Positions 1 through 12,836 of a stretch of 64,000 nucleotides of DNA are shown in pieces. Made by a program: the position numbers and the translations under genes. The DNA is from Aquabacter cavernae (GTDB taxonomy: Bacteria; Pseudomonadota; Alphaproteobacteria; Rhizobiales; Xanthobacteraceae): assembly GCF_003993795.1 (NCBI RefSeq), contig NZ_RWKV01000008.1, forward strand, positions 1,302,001 to 1,366,000. The letters run 5' to 3'. The notes beneath the pieces were generated by a model that was given only the letters and a program-made list of their open reading frames with translations, did not search any database and was not told where the DNA came from. Positions within the stretch are counted from its first letter, which is position 1; each line of letters begins with the position of its first letter.

Positions 1-226
<226 letters not shown>

Positions 227-1294
227 TCAGCGCCCCTGGGGCGGACAGGGCTGGCCCGGAGCGCAGGCCGGCTGGCCGGACTGCTGCGGGCGCTGGTAGC
301 CGCCGGGCACCCGATGCTGCCCCTGCACGCCGGGCTGGCGCTGGGGCGGCGGTGCCGCCTGCGGCGGCGGCGGGCGCGGCGGCTGGGCACCGGGGGGCGG
401 GCCGCCGGGGCGCGGACCGGGCGGGGGACCGCCATTTCCGCCGGGGCGGGGACCGCCCTGCCAGCCGGGCTGGGGGCCGGGCTGCTGGTTGCCGTTCCAG
501 CCCGGACGCGGACCGGGAGGCGGACCACCATTGCCGCCGGGGCGGGGACCACCCTGCCAGCCGGGCTGGGGGCCGGGAGGTTGATTGCCGTTCCAGCCTG
601 GGCGCGGGCCGGGAGGAGGACCACCATTGCCGCCGGGGCGAGGGCCGCCCTGCCAGCCGGGCTGGTTCCCGTTCCAGCCGGGCTGGTTCCCGTTCCAGCC
701 GGGACGTGGGCCGGGAGGCCCGCCATTCCAGCCGGGCTGCGGGTTCCCGTTCCAGCCCGGCCGTGGGCCGGGGGGCGGGCCGCCATTCCAGCCGGGGCGC
801 GGCGGCGGGGGCGGACGATAGCCGGACTGCCACCAGCCGGGCGGGCGCGGCCCCGGTCCAGGCGGCGGCCGGCCCCAGCCGGGACGCGGTTGCCACCGGT
901 AATTCTGCCACTGGTTATACTGGCCCCACCACGGCGCGCCCTGGTAGTAGCGGTTCCAGTAGCGGGCGAAATTGAAGCCGACGACCGGCAGGCCCAATAC
1001 GGGCGCATATTCGGGCACCAGCACCTGCTGGCCGCGATAGGACATGGCGAGATATTCGCCATAGACCCAGCCGCGATAGATGCCGGTGGCCACATCGCAC
1101 CAGGACTGGCCTTCAAGGCAGCCCTTGATGTCCACGGGCAGGCCCTGCGGCAGAACGGTGACGCTCGGATAGGCGATATCCGGCCCCGTGCGCATGTTCA
1201 CATTGCCAGTGGTGTAGCCGGGCGCGGCCAGCGCCGCTCCGGAGAAGGCGGTCGCACACACCGCCACGCACATTGCCCACGCCGAGCGTTTCAT
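227..1294 (-). CDS. Secreted SH3-domain protein with Pro/Gly-rich repeat tail
   Basis: 355 residues. Residues 1-23 form a signal peptide (MKR, hydrophobic core, cleavage after ALA). Residues about 25-85 look like a bacterial SH3 (SH3_3) domain: YTTGNVNMRTGPDIAYPSV, then CDVATGIYRGWVYGEYL. A Tyr/Trp-rich linker (about 100-140) leads to a long tail dominated by PGW, GGPRPGG and PPPGPRPGWNGN. The tail includes three near-identical copies of a 32-residue unit. Such proteins are exported and often bind envelope or peptidoglycan; the exact role is unknown. The tail is probably disordered and its copy number is likely to vary between strains. It is separated from gltX by a hairpin. Confidence 0.8.
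   Translation of the reverse strand: MKRSAWAMCVAVCATAFSGAALAAPGYTTGNVNMRTGPDIAYPSVTVLPQGLPVDIKGCLEGQSWCDVATGIYRGWVYGEYLAMSYRGQQVLVPEYAPVLGLPVVGFNFARYWNRYYQGAPWWGQYNQWQNYRWQPRPGWGRPPPGPGPRPPGWWQSGYRPPPPPRPGWNGGPPPGPRPGWNGNPQPGWNGGPPGPRPGWNGNQPGWNGNQPGWQGGPRPGGNGGPPPGPRPGWNGNQPPGPQPGWQGGPRPGGNGGPPPGPRPGWNGNQQPGPQPGWQGGPRPGGNGGPPPGPRPGGPPPGAQPPRPPPPQAAPPPQRQPGVQGQHRVPGGYQRPQQSGQPACAPGQPCPPQGR
430..717 (-). repeat. Three tandem 96-bp coding repeats in the SH3 protein tail
   Basis: The string CCGCCGGGGCG recurs at about 436, 532 and 628, a 96-bp period, equal to a 32-residue protein unit (QPGWQGG...PRPGWNGNQ). Shorter 24-bp repeats (GTTCCCGTTCCAGCCGGGCT type) continue at about 665-715. The repeats stay in frame. 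Confidence 0.85.
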
Positions 1295-1403
1295 CTTGCC
1301 CTACCGATGCGGCCATTACCGGCCCTCGCCTCTATTGCTGGCGTGTTTCCATGGCGTTTCCAATACCGTCGCGTGGCAGGATTACGGTTCGTCCCCGGCA
1401 AGA

Positions 1404-2819
1404 TTATGCGATGGAGAAGGGCACCACCTCGCGCACGTCCGGATCGGTGCGGATTTCCCGGTCCAGCGGGGGAAAGGCACGCATCTCGCAATCCTTGCGC
1501 GGACAGATTCGGCAGGACACGCCGAGCCGCGCCACAGGCGCCGCCTTCAGATCCAGCCCCTCCGCCTGCACCATCTGGTCCGCATAGGAAATCTCGCAGC
1601 CGAGCCCCAGCGCATAGACGCGCGGCGGCTGGCCGTAGCGGGCGGCGGGGGCACTGACCGTGCGTGCGAGGCACAGATAGCGCACGCCGTCCGGCATCTC
1701 GCCAACCTGCACCAGCGTGCGCCCCGCGCTCTCGAACGCCTGGTGCACGTTCCACACCGCGCAGGCCCCGCCCAGGCGCGCGAACTGGAAGCGGGTGGCG
1801 CTGTGGCGCTTGGTGATGTTGCCCGCCCGGTCCACCTTGGCGAAATAGAAAGGCACGCCCTTCATGCCCGTGCGCTGGAGCGTGGAGAGGCGATGGCACA
1901 CCTGCTCCAGGCTGGCGCCGGTCTCCAAGGCCAGCCGGTCGAGATCGTGGCGACGGGCGCGGGCCAGATTCAGGAAGCGCCCATAGGGCAGCACGAGCGC
2001 CCCCGCGAAGTAATTATAGAGCGCGAGGCGGCAGATATCCCCCGCCGTGGGGCTGCGGAAGCCGCCGCGCGCCACCATGCCGTCCACCAGATCGGAATGG
2101 GCGAGCCGGGCGATGGTGGCGCCGAGCCGGAATGCTGCCGCAGCGGGCGTCAGCACACCCGAGAGGGAGAGGCGCTTGCGGCGCGCGTCGAACCGGGAAA
2201 GCGGCAGATCGGGATCGGCCGCGCCCTGCTCCACCTCCACGCCGAACCGCTCTTTCAGGTGGGCCGTGAAGGCGGCGCGCGGGTCGGCTCCGGCGAGGAT
2301 GCCCAGGGCCTCGGCGGTGTCCTCGGCGGCGCGGTCGAGGGCGTCCACGTAATTGTCGATATAGTGGAAATAGTCCCGCACCTCCTCATAGGGCACGAGC
2401 TTGGCCTCGCCCCCCATGCCCACGGTGAGCATGTCGTCGAGGGAGGCGCGCCATTCGGCGGTGCGGCCGAGGGATACATGCATGCGCAGGAAGGCGTGGG
2501 CGAAGGCTGGCGACAGATTTGCCACGGCCTTCAGGTCCTGCATCCCCAGTTCCAGGTCGCGGAACAGGGGGTCGGCCGTGGCCTCCCGCAGGTCCGCCAC
2601 CAGCCGGTCCAGGTCCTCCGCCCCGAACGAGGTGATGTCCACGCCGAAGGTGCGGCTCACCGCGATCAGGACCGGGGCGCTCAGGGGGCGCTGGTTGCTT
2701 TCGATCTGATTCACATAAGACGCGGACACGCCCAGCCGGTGGGCCAGCTCCACCTGCTTAAGCCCCAGCTTCTCCCGGAGCCGCCGCACCGCATGCCCGG
2801 CGAAGACCTTCTGCCGCAT
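1404..2819 (-). CDS. pccR: ScfR/PccR-type XRE transcriptional regulator of propionyl-CoA metabolism
   Basis: 471 residues from the ATG at 2819 (MRQKVFAGHAVRRLREKLGL); an upstream in-frame TTG at 2864 is less likely. Residues about 9-63 are a Cro/CI helix-turn-helix (KQVELAHRLGVSASYVNQIE). The rest matches the short-chain fatty acyl-CoA regulator architecture: a middle domain and a DUF2083-like C-terminus ending with the cysteine cluster CRICPRKDCEMRAF. Members next to pccB, such as PccR of Rhodobacter, respond to propionyl-CoA supply and control pccB. The gene is divergent from pccB here, which supports the same job. The shared 231-bp spacer carries a direct repeat that may be its operator. 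Confidence 0.85.
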   Translation of the reverse strand: MRQKVFAGHAVRRLREKLGLKQVELAHRLGVSASYVNQIESNQRPLSAPVLIAVSRTFGVDITSFGAEDLDRLVADLREATADPLFRDLELGMQDLKAVANLSPAFAHAFLRMHVSLGRTAEWRASLDDMLTVGMGGEAKLVPYEEVRDYFHYIDNYVDALDRAAEDTAEALGILAGADPRAAFTAHLKERFGVEVEQGAADPDLPLSRFDARRKRLSLSGVLTPAAAAFRLGATIARLAHSDLVDGMVARGGFRSPTAGDICRLALYNYFAGALVLPYGRFLNLARARRHDLDRLALETGASLEQVCHRLSTLQRTGMKGVPFYFAKVDRAGNITKRHSATRFQFARLGGACAVWNVHQAFESAGRTLVQVGEMPDGVRYLCLARTVSAPAARYGQPPRVYALGLGCEISYADQMVQAEGLDLKAAPVARLGVSCRICPRKDCEMRAFPPLDREIRTDPDVREVVPFSIA

Positions 2820-2874
2820 GATCCGCCCGCCGCTCCCGTCCCTGCCTGCGTGGCAGGGCAGCAATTGTGAAGAA

Positions 2875-2907
2875 TTTACATATTACACCATGGAATTTTT
2901 ACATATT
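2875..2907. promoter_or_regulatory. Direct repeat TTTACATATT, candidate PccR operator
   Basis: TTTACATATT occurs exactly at 2875-2884 and again at 2898-2907, 23 bp apart (about two helical turns), each preceded by GAA. It lies in the AT-rich stretch of an otherwise GC-rich spacer between pccR and pccB. Rhodobacter PccR is reported to use TTTGCAAA half-sites; that exact word is absent here, so a diverged site is inferred. The repeat could also contain promoter elements. Confidence 0.5.
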
Positions 2908-3050
2908 CAAATGTGGCGCTGCATTTGCTAGCGCAGCGGGTGACGATGCGCATTTCCGTCCCGAAATCCTTGGGGGAAGACCTTTTCCTCCGGCGCGGGG
3001 CCGTTAGAGTGGCATCAGGAACAGCGGCCGCACGCACTCAGGGGACAGGG

Positions 3051-4583
<1,533 letters not shown>

Positions 4584-4593
4584 TTGGGTCGTC

Positions 4594-5043
4594 ATGAGCG
4601 AGATCAATTTTCAACGTGCCGGCTCTGTGAGCAACGCTCATGCAGGAGCAGACTTTGAAGGTATCGCTCAATCTTTTTTTCGGAGCCAAGGGATTACTCT
4701 TCAACGAGGATTTCCGGCTCCACTCGGGGTAACAACAAGCAAAAAGCTGCATAAGTTTGATCTAGGAAGCGATAATCCACCGATACTTGTGGAATGCAAA
4801 TCCCATAAGTGGACATCTGGATGGAATGTGCCGAGCGCGAAACTGACCGTCTGGAACGAGGCGATGCTGTATTTTCTATGCGCACCGCCTCAATACAGAA
4901 AGCTGATGTTCGTCTTAAAGCACAGTAGAAAAGATCAATCCTTGGCATCTTATTATATTCGCAACTACTCACACCTGATACCAGAAGGCGTCGAATTCTG
5001 GGAGTATTGCGAAATCGAAACTGTCGGCACCCGGATTAGATAG
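4594..5043 (+). CDS. AT-rich small protein with PD-(D/E)XK nuclease-like motif, inserted between pccB and pccA
   Basis: 149 residues, starting 10 bp after the pccB stop and ending 11 bp before the pccA start. Base composition is strikingly AT-rich (runs such as CAATCTTTTTTTCGG, codons AGA, ATA, TTA) compared with both neighbours, suggesting horizontal acquisition. No family is recognised with certainty. The core D56, then ILVECKSHKW with E67-C-K69, spaced D-X10-E-X-K, after a helix containing E22 (AGADFEGIAQSFF), fits a restriction-endonuclease-like (PD-(D/E)XK) fold. There are no membrane segments or signal peptide. It could be a solitary nuclease or a decayed part of a defence module. The nuclease function is inferred from the motif only. 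Confidence 0.75.
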   Translation: MSEINFQRAGSVSNAHAGADFEGIAQSFFRSQGITLQRGFPAPLGVTTSKKLHKFDLGSDNPPILVECKSHKWTSGWNVPSAKLTVWNEAMLYFLCAPPQYRKLMFVLKHSRKDQSLASYYIRNYSHLIPEGVEFWEYCEIETVGTRIR

Positions 5044-5054
5044 TAGGAAACTCT

Positions 5055-7082
5055 ATGTTCTCGAAAATCCTGATCGCAAACCGGGGCGAGATCGCCTGTC
5101 GCGTCATCAAGACGGCGCGCAAGATGGGCATCAAGACCGTGGCCGTCTATTCCGACGCCGACAAGGACGCGCTCCATGTGGAGATGGCGGACGAGGCGGT
5201 GCATATCGGCCCGGCCCCCGCCGCCCAGTCCTATCTCATCGCCGACAAGATCATCGAGGCGTGCAAGAAGACCGGCGCCGAGGCGGTGCATCCCGGCTAC
5301 GGCTTCCTGTCCGAACGCGCCTCCTTCCCGCAGGCGCTGGCCGAGCACGGCATCGTCTTCATCGGTCCCAATCCCCATGCCATCGAGGCCATGGGCGACA
5401 AGATCGAATCCAAGAAGGCGGCGGCCGCCGCCAACGTCTCCACCGTGCCCGGCTATCTCGGGGTGATCGAGAGCGGCGCGGAAGCCGCGAAGATCGCCGA
5501 CGAGATCGGCTATCCCGTCATGATCAAGGCTTCGGCGGGCGGCGGCGGCAAGGGCATGCGCATCGCCTATTCCCGTGAGGAAGTGCAGGACGGCTTCGAC
5601 CGCGCCAAGTCCGAGGCCAAGTCCTCGTTCGGCGACGACCGCGTGTTCGTGGAAAAGTTCATCGTCGATCCCCGGCACATCGAGATCCAGGTGCTGGGCG
5701 ACAAGCACGGCAACGTGCTCTATCTGGGCGAGCGTGAATGCTCCATCCAGCGCCGCAACCAGAAGGTTGTGGAGGAAGCCCCTTCCCCGCTGCTGGACGA
5801 AGCCACCCGCCGCAAGATGGGCGAGCAGGCCGTCGCCCTCGCCAAGGCCGTGGGCTATGACAGCGCCGGCACGGTGGAGTTCGTCGCGGGCCAGGACAAG
5901 AGCTTCTACTTCCTGGAGATGAACACCCGCCTCCAGGTGGAGCACCCGGTCACCGAGCTGATCACCGGCATCGACCTTGTGGAGCAGATGATCCGGGTTG
6001 CGGCGGGCGAGAAGCTGGCCTTCACCCAGGACGACATCAAGCTGAACGGCTGGGCGGTGGAAAGCCGCATTTATGCGGAAGATCCCTACCGCAACTTCCT
6101 GCCCTCCATCGGCCGTCTCGTGCGCTACCGCCCCCCGGCGGAAGGCAAGACCGGCGACATCACCGTGCGCAACGACACGGGCGTCTATGAGGGCGGGGAA
6201 ATCTCGCTCTACTACGATCCCATGATCGCCAAGCTCGTGACCCACGCGCCCACCCGCGCCGAGGCCATCGAGGCCCAGGCGGACGCGCTGGACGCCTTCG
6301 CCATCGACGGCATCGGCCACAACATCCCCTTCCTCTCCGCGCTCATGGCCCATGAGCGCTGGAAGTCCGGCCAGCTTTCCACCGGCTTCATCGCCGAGGA
6401 ATATCCGGACGGCTTCCACGCCCGCGCCCCGGAAGGTGAGCTGATCCACCAGATCTCGGCCGTGGCCGCCGTGATCGACCACGTCCAGAATGCCCGCAAG
6501 CGGCACATTTCCGGCCAGATGATGGGCAAGCCCGTCACCTTCGATACCCACCGGGTGGTGCATCTGGGCGGCTCCCATGCGCTCATCGTCGCATCCTGCG
6601 AGATCGCGGACGTGGACGGCGGCTACAAGGTGCAGATGTTCGAGGACGACGGCACGCCGGGCCATGTCCATGTGCTCGCCTCGGGCTGGACGCCCGGCGA
6701 GCCGGTCTGGCGCGGCACCATTGACGGCGTGCCCGCCGCCCTGCAGGTGCGCCCCGTGCTGAACGGCGTGGCGCTGGCCTATCGGGGCGTCGCCACCGAG
6801 GCGCGGGTGTTCACCGCGCGCGAGGCGGAACTCTGCGCGCTGATGCCGGTGAAGGAAGCTTCGGCGGGCGGCAAGGAGCTTCTGTGCCCCATGCCGGGCC
6901 TCGTGGTTTCCATCGCGGTCCAGCCGGGCCAGGAGGTGAAGGCGGGCGAGGCGCTGGCGGTGGTGGAAGCCATGAAGATGGAGAACGTGCTGCGCGCCGA
7001 GCGTGACGGCGTGATCAAGTCCGTCCTCGCCAAGCCGGGCGACAGCCTGGCCGTGGACGCGGTGATCCTGGAATTCGCGTGA
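5055..7082 (+). CDS. pccA: Propionyl-CoA carboxylase alpha subunit (biotin carboxylase and biotin carrier)
   Basis: 675 residues; SD AGGAAA lies just before the ATG. Domains in order: biotin carboxylase (FSKILIANRGEIACRVIKTA, ATP-grasp glycine loop ASAGGGGKGMRIAYS, FLEMNTRLQVEHPVTE), BT linker domain (about 450-590), and a biotinyl domain with EAMKMEN, K641 being the biotinylated lysine. It carboxylates biotin with ATP and bicarbonate for PccB. It sits third in the operon after the interposed AT-rich gene, so polarity from that insertion might affect subunit balance. Confidence 0.96.
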   Translation: MFSKILIANRGEIACRVIKTARKMGIKTVAVYSDADKDALHVEMADEAVHIGPAPAAQSYLIADKIIEACKKTGAEAVHPGYGFLSERASFPQALAEHGIVFIGPNPHAIEAMGDKIESKKAAAAANVSTVPGYLGVIESGAEAAKIADEIGYPVMIKASAGGGGKGMRIAYSREEVQDGFDRAKSEAKSSFGDDRVFVEKFIVDPRHIEIQVLGDKHGNVLYLGERECSIQRRNQKVVEEAPSPLLDEATRRKMGEQAVALAKAVGYDSAGTVEFVAGQDKSFYFLEMNTRLQVEHPVTELITGIDLVEQMIRVAAGEKLAFTQDDIKLNGWAVESRIYAEDPYRNFLPSIGRLVRYRPPAEGKTGDITVRNDTGVYEGGEISLYYDPMIAKLVTHAPTRAEAIEAQADALDAFAIDGIGHNIPFLSALMAHERWKSGQLSTGFIAEEYPDGFHARAPEGELIHQISAVAAVIDHVQNARKRHISGQMMGKPVTFDTHRVVHLGGSHALIVASCEIADVDGGYKVQMFEDDGTPGHVHVLASGWTPGEPVWRGTIDGVPAALQVRPVLNGVALAYRGVATEARVFTAREAELCALMPVKEASAGGKELLCPMPGLVVSIAVQPGQEVKAGEALAVVEAMKMENVLRAERDGVIKSVLAKPGDSLAVDAVILEFA

Positions 7083-7100
7083 TCCGCGCGGGCGGCCAGA

Positions 7101-7220
7101 CCCCTTCTCCCGCCTGCGGGGGAAGGGCAGGATGGGCGCAAGCCGTCCTCCGCCGGTTGATGGCCGCCACGCCGGAGGGCAGCATACCCTCCCCGTCCTT
7201 CCCCCGCCTGCGGGAGAGGG
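7101..7220. repeat. Pair of inverted palindromic repeats between pccA and cfa
   Basis: TCTCCCGCCTGCGGGGGAAG within 7101-7127 and the inverted, similar element at 7197-7220 (TTCCCCCGCCTGCGGGAGAG) flank about 70 bp. Each is itself nearly palindromic. They belong to the same type of intergenic repeat as those at 10356-10428, 12837-12934 and 13264-13361. Transcription of the operon must run through them; they could act as mRNA-stabilising hairpins. Confidence 0.75.
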
Positions 7221-7253
7221 AGCCTGTTCCGCAAGCCGGAGGAAACGCCTGAC

Positions 7254-8507
7254 ATGCGCCTGCTCTCCCATCTCCTGTCCCGCTTCGTGGAGAAGGGATC
7301 CCTCACCGTCATCACGGTGAAGGGCCAGAGGGTCGTGTTCGGGTCGGGCCTGGACGGGCCGAAGGTCACTGTCCGCTTCATGGACGAGAAGCTGGAACGG
7401 GACCTGTTCTTCAATCCCGAGCTGACCGCCGCCGAAGCCTATATGGACGGGCGCCTCGTGTTCGAGGACGGCTCGGGCGTGTTCGACCTGCTGCTGCTGT
7501 TCTCGGTGAACCGCAAGGGGCTCGGCAGCCATCCCGTGCAGCAGGCGCTGCGCAAGACCTGGCGGGCGCTGCGGCGCTTCCACCAGGCCAACCCCGTCGC
7601 CAAGGCCAAGGAAAACGTCTCCAGCCATTACGACCACCCGGCCGATTTCTACCGGCTGTGGCTGGACGAGACCATGGCCTATTCCTGCGCCTATTTCGAC
7701 TTTCCCGACCAGCCGCTGGCCGACGCCCAGCGCGCCAAGTTTCGCCATGTGGCCGCGAAGCTGAAGATCGAGCCGGGCATGAAGGTGGTGGAAATCGGCT
7801 CCGGCTGGGGCGGCCTGTCCATCTATCTGGCCAAGCAGTGCGGCGCCCATGTCACCGCCATCAATGTCTCCCCCGAGCAGCTGGCGGAATCCCGTCGCCT
7901 CGCGGAGGCCGCGGGCGTGGCTGATCTTATCGACTTCCGGGAGGTGGATTACCGCAACCTCACCGGCAAGTATGACCGCCTCGTCTCCATCGGCATGATG
8001 GAGCATGTGGGCGTCACCCATTTCGACGATTACTTCACCACCGTGCGCGCGCTTCTGGCGCCCGGCGGCTTCGCGCTGGTGCATGCCATCGGCCGCATGG
8101 CCCCGCCCGGCACCACGGCGCCCTTCATCCGCAAATACATCTTCCCCGGCGGCTATGTGCCCGCCTTGTCGGAAGTGTTCGCCTCCACGGAGCGCACCCA
8201 TCTGTGGGTGGCCGACATGGAGGTGCTGCGGCTCCACTATTACTGGACCATCCGCGCCTGGAGGCACCGCTTCATGGCCCGCTACGGGGAGGTGGAGGCC
8301 ATGATGGGCGTGCGCTTCGCCCGCATGTGGGACTTCTACCTCTGCGCGGTGGAGCTGGGCTTCCTGCACGGCTCCAACATGGTGTTCCAGCTCCTGCTGA
8401 GCGAGCGGCGCGACGATGTGCCGGTGCGGCGGGATTACATGTTCCAGGACGAATTGATGCTGGCCGCGCGCGACGGCGCCGCGCCCGCCACGGAGGCCCT
8501 TCCATGA
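7254..8507 (+). CDS. cfa: Cyclopropane-fatty-acyl-phospholipid synthase family methyltransferase
   Basis: 417 residues. It uses S-adenosylmethionine to add a methylene bridge to unsaturated acyl chains of membrane lipids. The N-terminal lipid-binding domain (about 1-110) is followed by the Mycolic_acid/CFA methyltransferase domain: KENVSSHYDHPADFYRLWLD, SAM motif VVEIGSGWGGLSIYLAKQCG, and SIGMMEHVG. The ATG is preceded by GGAGGAAA. The stop overlaps the mutA start by 4 bp (ATGA), so the two are probably translationally coupled, although CFA formation has no step in the propionate pathway. A different lipid methyltransferase specificity is possible. Confidence 0.92.
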   Translation: MRLLSHLLSRFVEKGSLTVITVKGQRVVFGSGLDGPKVTVRFMDEKLERDLFFNPELTAAEAYMDGRLVFEDGSGVFDLLLLFSVNRKGLGSHPVQQALRKTWRALRRFHQANPVAKAKENVSSHYDHPADFYRLWLDETMAYSCAYFDFPDQPLADAQRAKFRHVAAKLKIEPGMKVVEIGSGWGGLSIYLAKQCGAHVTAINVSPEQLAESRRLAEAAGVADLIDFREVDYRNLTGKYDRLVSIGMMEHVGVTHFDDYFTTVRALLAPGGFALVHAIGRMAPPGTTAPFIRKYIFPGGYVPALSEVFASTERTHLWVADMEVLRLHYYWTIRAWRHRFMARYGEVEAMMGVRFARMWDFYLCAVELGFLHGSNMVFQLLLSERRDDVPVRRDYMFQDELMLAARDGAAPATEALP

Positions 8508-10333
8508 CCGACCTGCCCTTTGCCGCGGACCTCAAGCCCGCAAGCCGCGAGGACTGGCTGAAGCTGGTGGACGGCGTGCTCAAGGGCGCGCCCTACGACA
8601 AGAAGCTCGTCACCCGCACCCAGGACGGGCTGGTCCTGGACCCGCTGCCGCCGCGCGCGCCCGATGCTTTGACCGTGGCCGGCCGCGCCGCCGGCGCGCC
8701 CTGGACCATCTCCGCCCGCGTGGACCAGCCGGACGCGGGCGCCGCCAATGCCCAGGCGCTGGACGATCTCGGCAACGGCGCCTCGGGCCTGACGCTGGTG
8801 TTCGCCGGCTCGCCCCACGCCCACGGCTTCGGGCTGACAGACGCGGACGGGCTCGGCGCCATCCTCGACGGCGTGATGCTCGACCTCATCGAGACGCGCC
8901 TCGAAAGCGGCGGCTTCCAGGGCCGCGAGCATGCTCTGGCCTTCGCGGATGTGATCGCCACGCGCGACTTCGATCCCGCGACCCTGTCGGTCTCGTTCGG
9001 CCTTGACCCGCTCTCCGACATGGCCCGCGCGGGCAGCTCCCCGCTGCCCTGGGCGGACGGCCTCTCCAAGCGTCTGGCGGAGAGCTTCGGCATCCTGCGC
9101 GGGCGCGGCTTCACCTCCCCCATCCTGCGGGCGGACGGCGCCGTGCACCATGCGGCCGGCGCCTCGGACGCGCAGGAACTGGCCGCCGTGCTCGCCACGG
9201 GCGTCGCTTATCTCAGGGCCATGGAAGCCGCCGGCCTCGCGCTGGAGGATGCCGCCGCGGGCATCGAGCTGGCGCTGACCGCCGACGTGAACCAGATCGC
9301 CACCCTCGCCAAGTTCCGCGCCATCCGCCTGCTCTGGGGCGCGGTGCTGCGCGAGGCGGGCATTCCGGCGCGCCCCGCCACGGTGCATGCCACCACCGCG
9401 TGGCGCTCCCTCACCCGGCGCGATCCTTATGTGAACCTGCTGCGCTCCACCGTCGCCGCCTTCGCGGCGGGCGTGGGCGGGGCGGACAGCCTTACCGTCC
9501 TGCCCTTCACGCAGGCGCTCGGCCTGCCGGACCCGTTCGCCCGGCGCCTCGCCCGCAACACCCAGCTCATCCTGCTGGAGGAAGCCAACCTCCATCGCGT
9601 GGCCGATCCCTCCGCCGGGGCCGGCGCCGTGGAGGTGCAGACCGATGGCCTCGCCGCCACCGCCTGGGAGCTGTTCCGCACCATCGAGCGCAAGGGCGGC
9701 ATGGCCGAGGTGCTGGGGAGCGGCTGGTGGCGGTCTGAGATCGCCGAGGTGGCCAAGCGCCGCGCCAAGGATATCGCCACCCGCAAGGAGCCCCTGACGG
9801 GCACGTCCGAATTCCCGCTGCTGGGCCAGGAGGCGCCGGAAGTGCTGGCGCCCGCCCCCGTGGTGGAGCCCGCCCCCTCCGACACCGCGCTCGCCCCCCA
9901 CCGCCTCGCCGAGCCCTTCGAGGCCCTGCGCGACGCGGCGGAAGCGGCGCCGACGCCGCCCAAGGTCTTCCTCGCCACCCTCGGCCCGGTGGCCGCCTTC
10001 ACGGCGCGCGCCACGTACGCGAAGAACTTCTTCGAGACCGGCGGCCTCGCCGCCCCGGTGCCGGAAGGCTTTTCGTCGGTCGCGGAGATGGTCGCCGCCT
10101 TCACGGCGTCCGGCACCGCCTTCGCCTGCCTGTGCGGCTCGGACGAGCTGTACGGCACGGACGGCGCCACTGCCGCCGCCGCGCTGAAGACCGCCGGCGC
10201 CACGGTGTGGCTGGCCGGACGGCCGGGAGAGCTTGAAGCGTCGCTGACCGAGGCCGGTGTCTCGGGCTTCGTCATCGCCGGCGGTGACGTGCTGGAGACG
10301 CTGAGGAAGGCGCACACGGTGGTGGGGATCTGA
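8504..10333 (+). CDS. mutA: Methylmalonyl-CoA mutase small (beta) subunit
   Basis: 609 residues from the ATG at 8504 ([20 protein letters not shown]), overlapping cfa by 4 bp. This is the non-catalytic partner of MutB in the heterodimeric, adenosylcobalamin-dependent mutase that rearranges (R)-methylmalonyl-CoA to succinyl-CoA. The TIM-barrel half is recognisable ([37 protein letters not shown]). The C-terminal cobalamin-like domain lacks the DxHxxG signature, as expected for the small subunit. It is followed by a repeat-bearing spacer and then mutB. Confidence 0.93.
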   Translation: MTDLPFAADLKPASREDWLKLVDGVLKGAPYDKKLVTRTQDGLVLDPLPPRAPDALTVAGRAAGAPWTISARVDQPDAGAANAQALDDLGNGASGLTLVFAGSPHAHGFGLTDADGLGAILDGVMLDLIETRLESGGFQGREHALAFADVIATRDFDPATLSVSFGLDPLSDMARAGSSPLPWADGLSKRLAESFGILRGRGFTSPILRADGAVHHAAGASDAQELAAVLATGVAYLRAMEAAGLALEDAAAGIELALTADVNQIATLAKFRAIRLLWGAVLREAGIPARPATVHATTAWRSLTRRDPYVNLLRSTVAAFAAGVGGADSLTVLPFTQALGLPDPFARRLARNTQLILLEEANLHRVADPSAGAGAVEVQTDGLAATAWELFRTIERKGGMAEVLGSGWWRSEIAEVAKRRAKDIATRKEPLTGTSEFPLLGQEAPEVLAPAPVVEPAPSDTALAPHRLAEPFEALRDAAEAAPTPPKVFLATLGPVAAFTARATYAKNFFETGGLAAPVPEGFSSVAEMVAAFTASGTAFACLCGSDELYGTDGATAAAALKTAGATVWLAGRPGELEASLTEAGVSGFVIAGGDVLETLRKAHTVVGI

Positions 10334-10355
10334 GGGCGCACACGGCCCCCTCCCC

Positions 10356-10428
10356 CCCTCCCCCGCAAGCGGGAGAGGGAGTTGTCGGCAAGCGGAACGG
10401 AAAGCCCTCTCCCGCTTGCGGGGGAGGG
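10356..10428. repeat. Intergenic inverted repeat between mutA and mutB
   Basis: A 24-nt arm at 10356-10379 (core CCCCCGCAAGCGGGAGAG) is the exact reverse complement of the arm at 10405-10428 (core CTCTCCCGCTTGCGGGGGAG), with a 25-nt loop. Each arm is also quasi-palindromic. The same two arms recur at 12837-12934 and 13264-13361. Because mutA and mutB are surely co-expressed, this is more likely an mRNA-processing or mobile REP-like element than a full terminator. Confidence 0.85.
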
Positions 10429-10547
10429 TTGGGAGGGGGAAACGGGTTGCCCCCGGAGCGGGAGCCTCCCGCCGCACATTCACCCCGCCCCGGCGGGGAC
10501 ACGGAACAGGGGCGCCAAGAGGCGCATTTTGGATTAGGATGGGGACC

Positions 10548-12704
<2,157 letters not shown>

Positions 12705-12836
12705 GGGGGACGGCCCTTTCCGCTTGAGGGAGGGGCGCGCATGCGAGGCGGGTGAGCGAGTGAGTGCCGGGCGCTTCCTGAAAATGCTCGGCCCGACGGC
12801 TCTCCTCCCCCTTCCCCCGGATTTCCCCCTCCCCAA

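Noticed and set aside
430-717. Regular repeats that might be a CRISPR array
   Set aside because: The repeats are contiguous, coding and in frame, without unique spacers or cas genes.
2865-3050. TTTGCAAA PccR sites
   Set aside because: The exact word does not occur; only the TTTACATATT direct repeat is present.
4965-8369. A very long open frame on the minus strand opposite pccA and cfa
   Set aside because: It is a by-product of high third-position GC in the real plus-strand genes; its translation is His/Gly/Arg/Ala-rich without domains.
10334-10547. Cobalamin riboswitch before mutB
   Set aside because: The spacer consists of palindromic repeats; no B12-box-like sequence was found.
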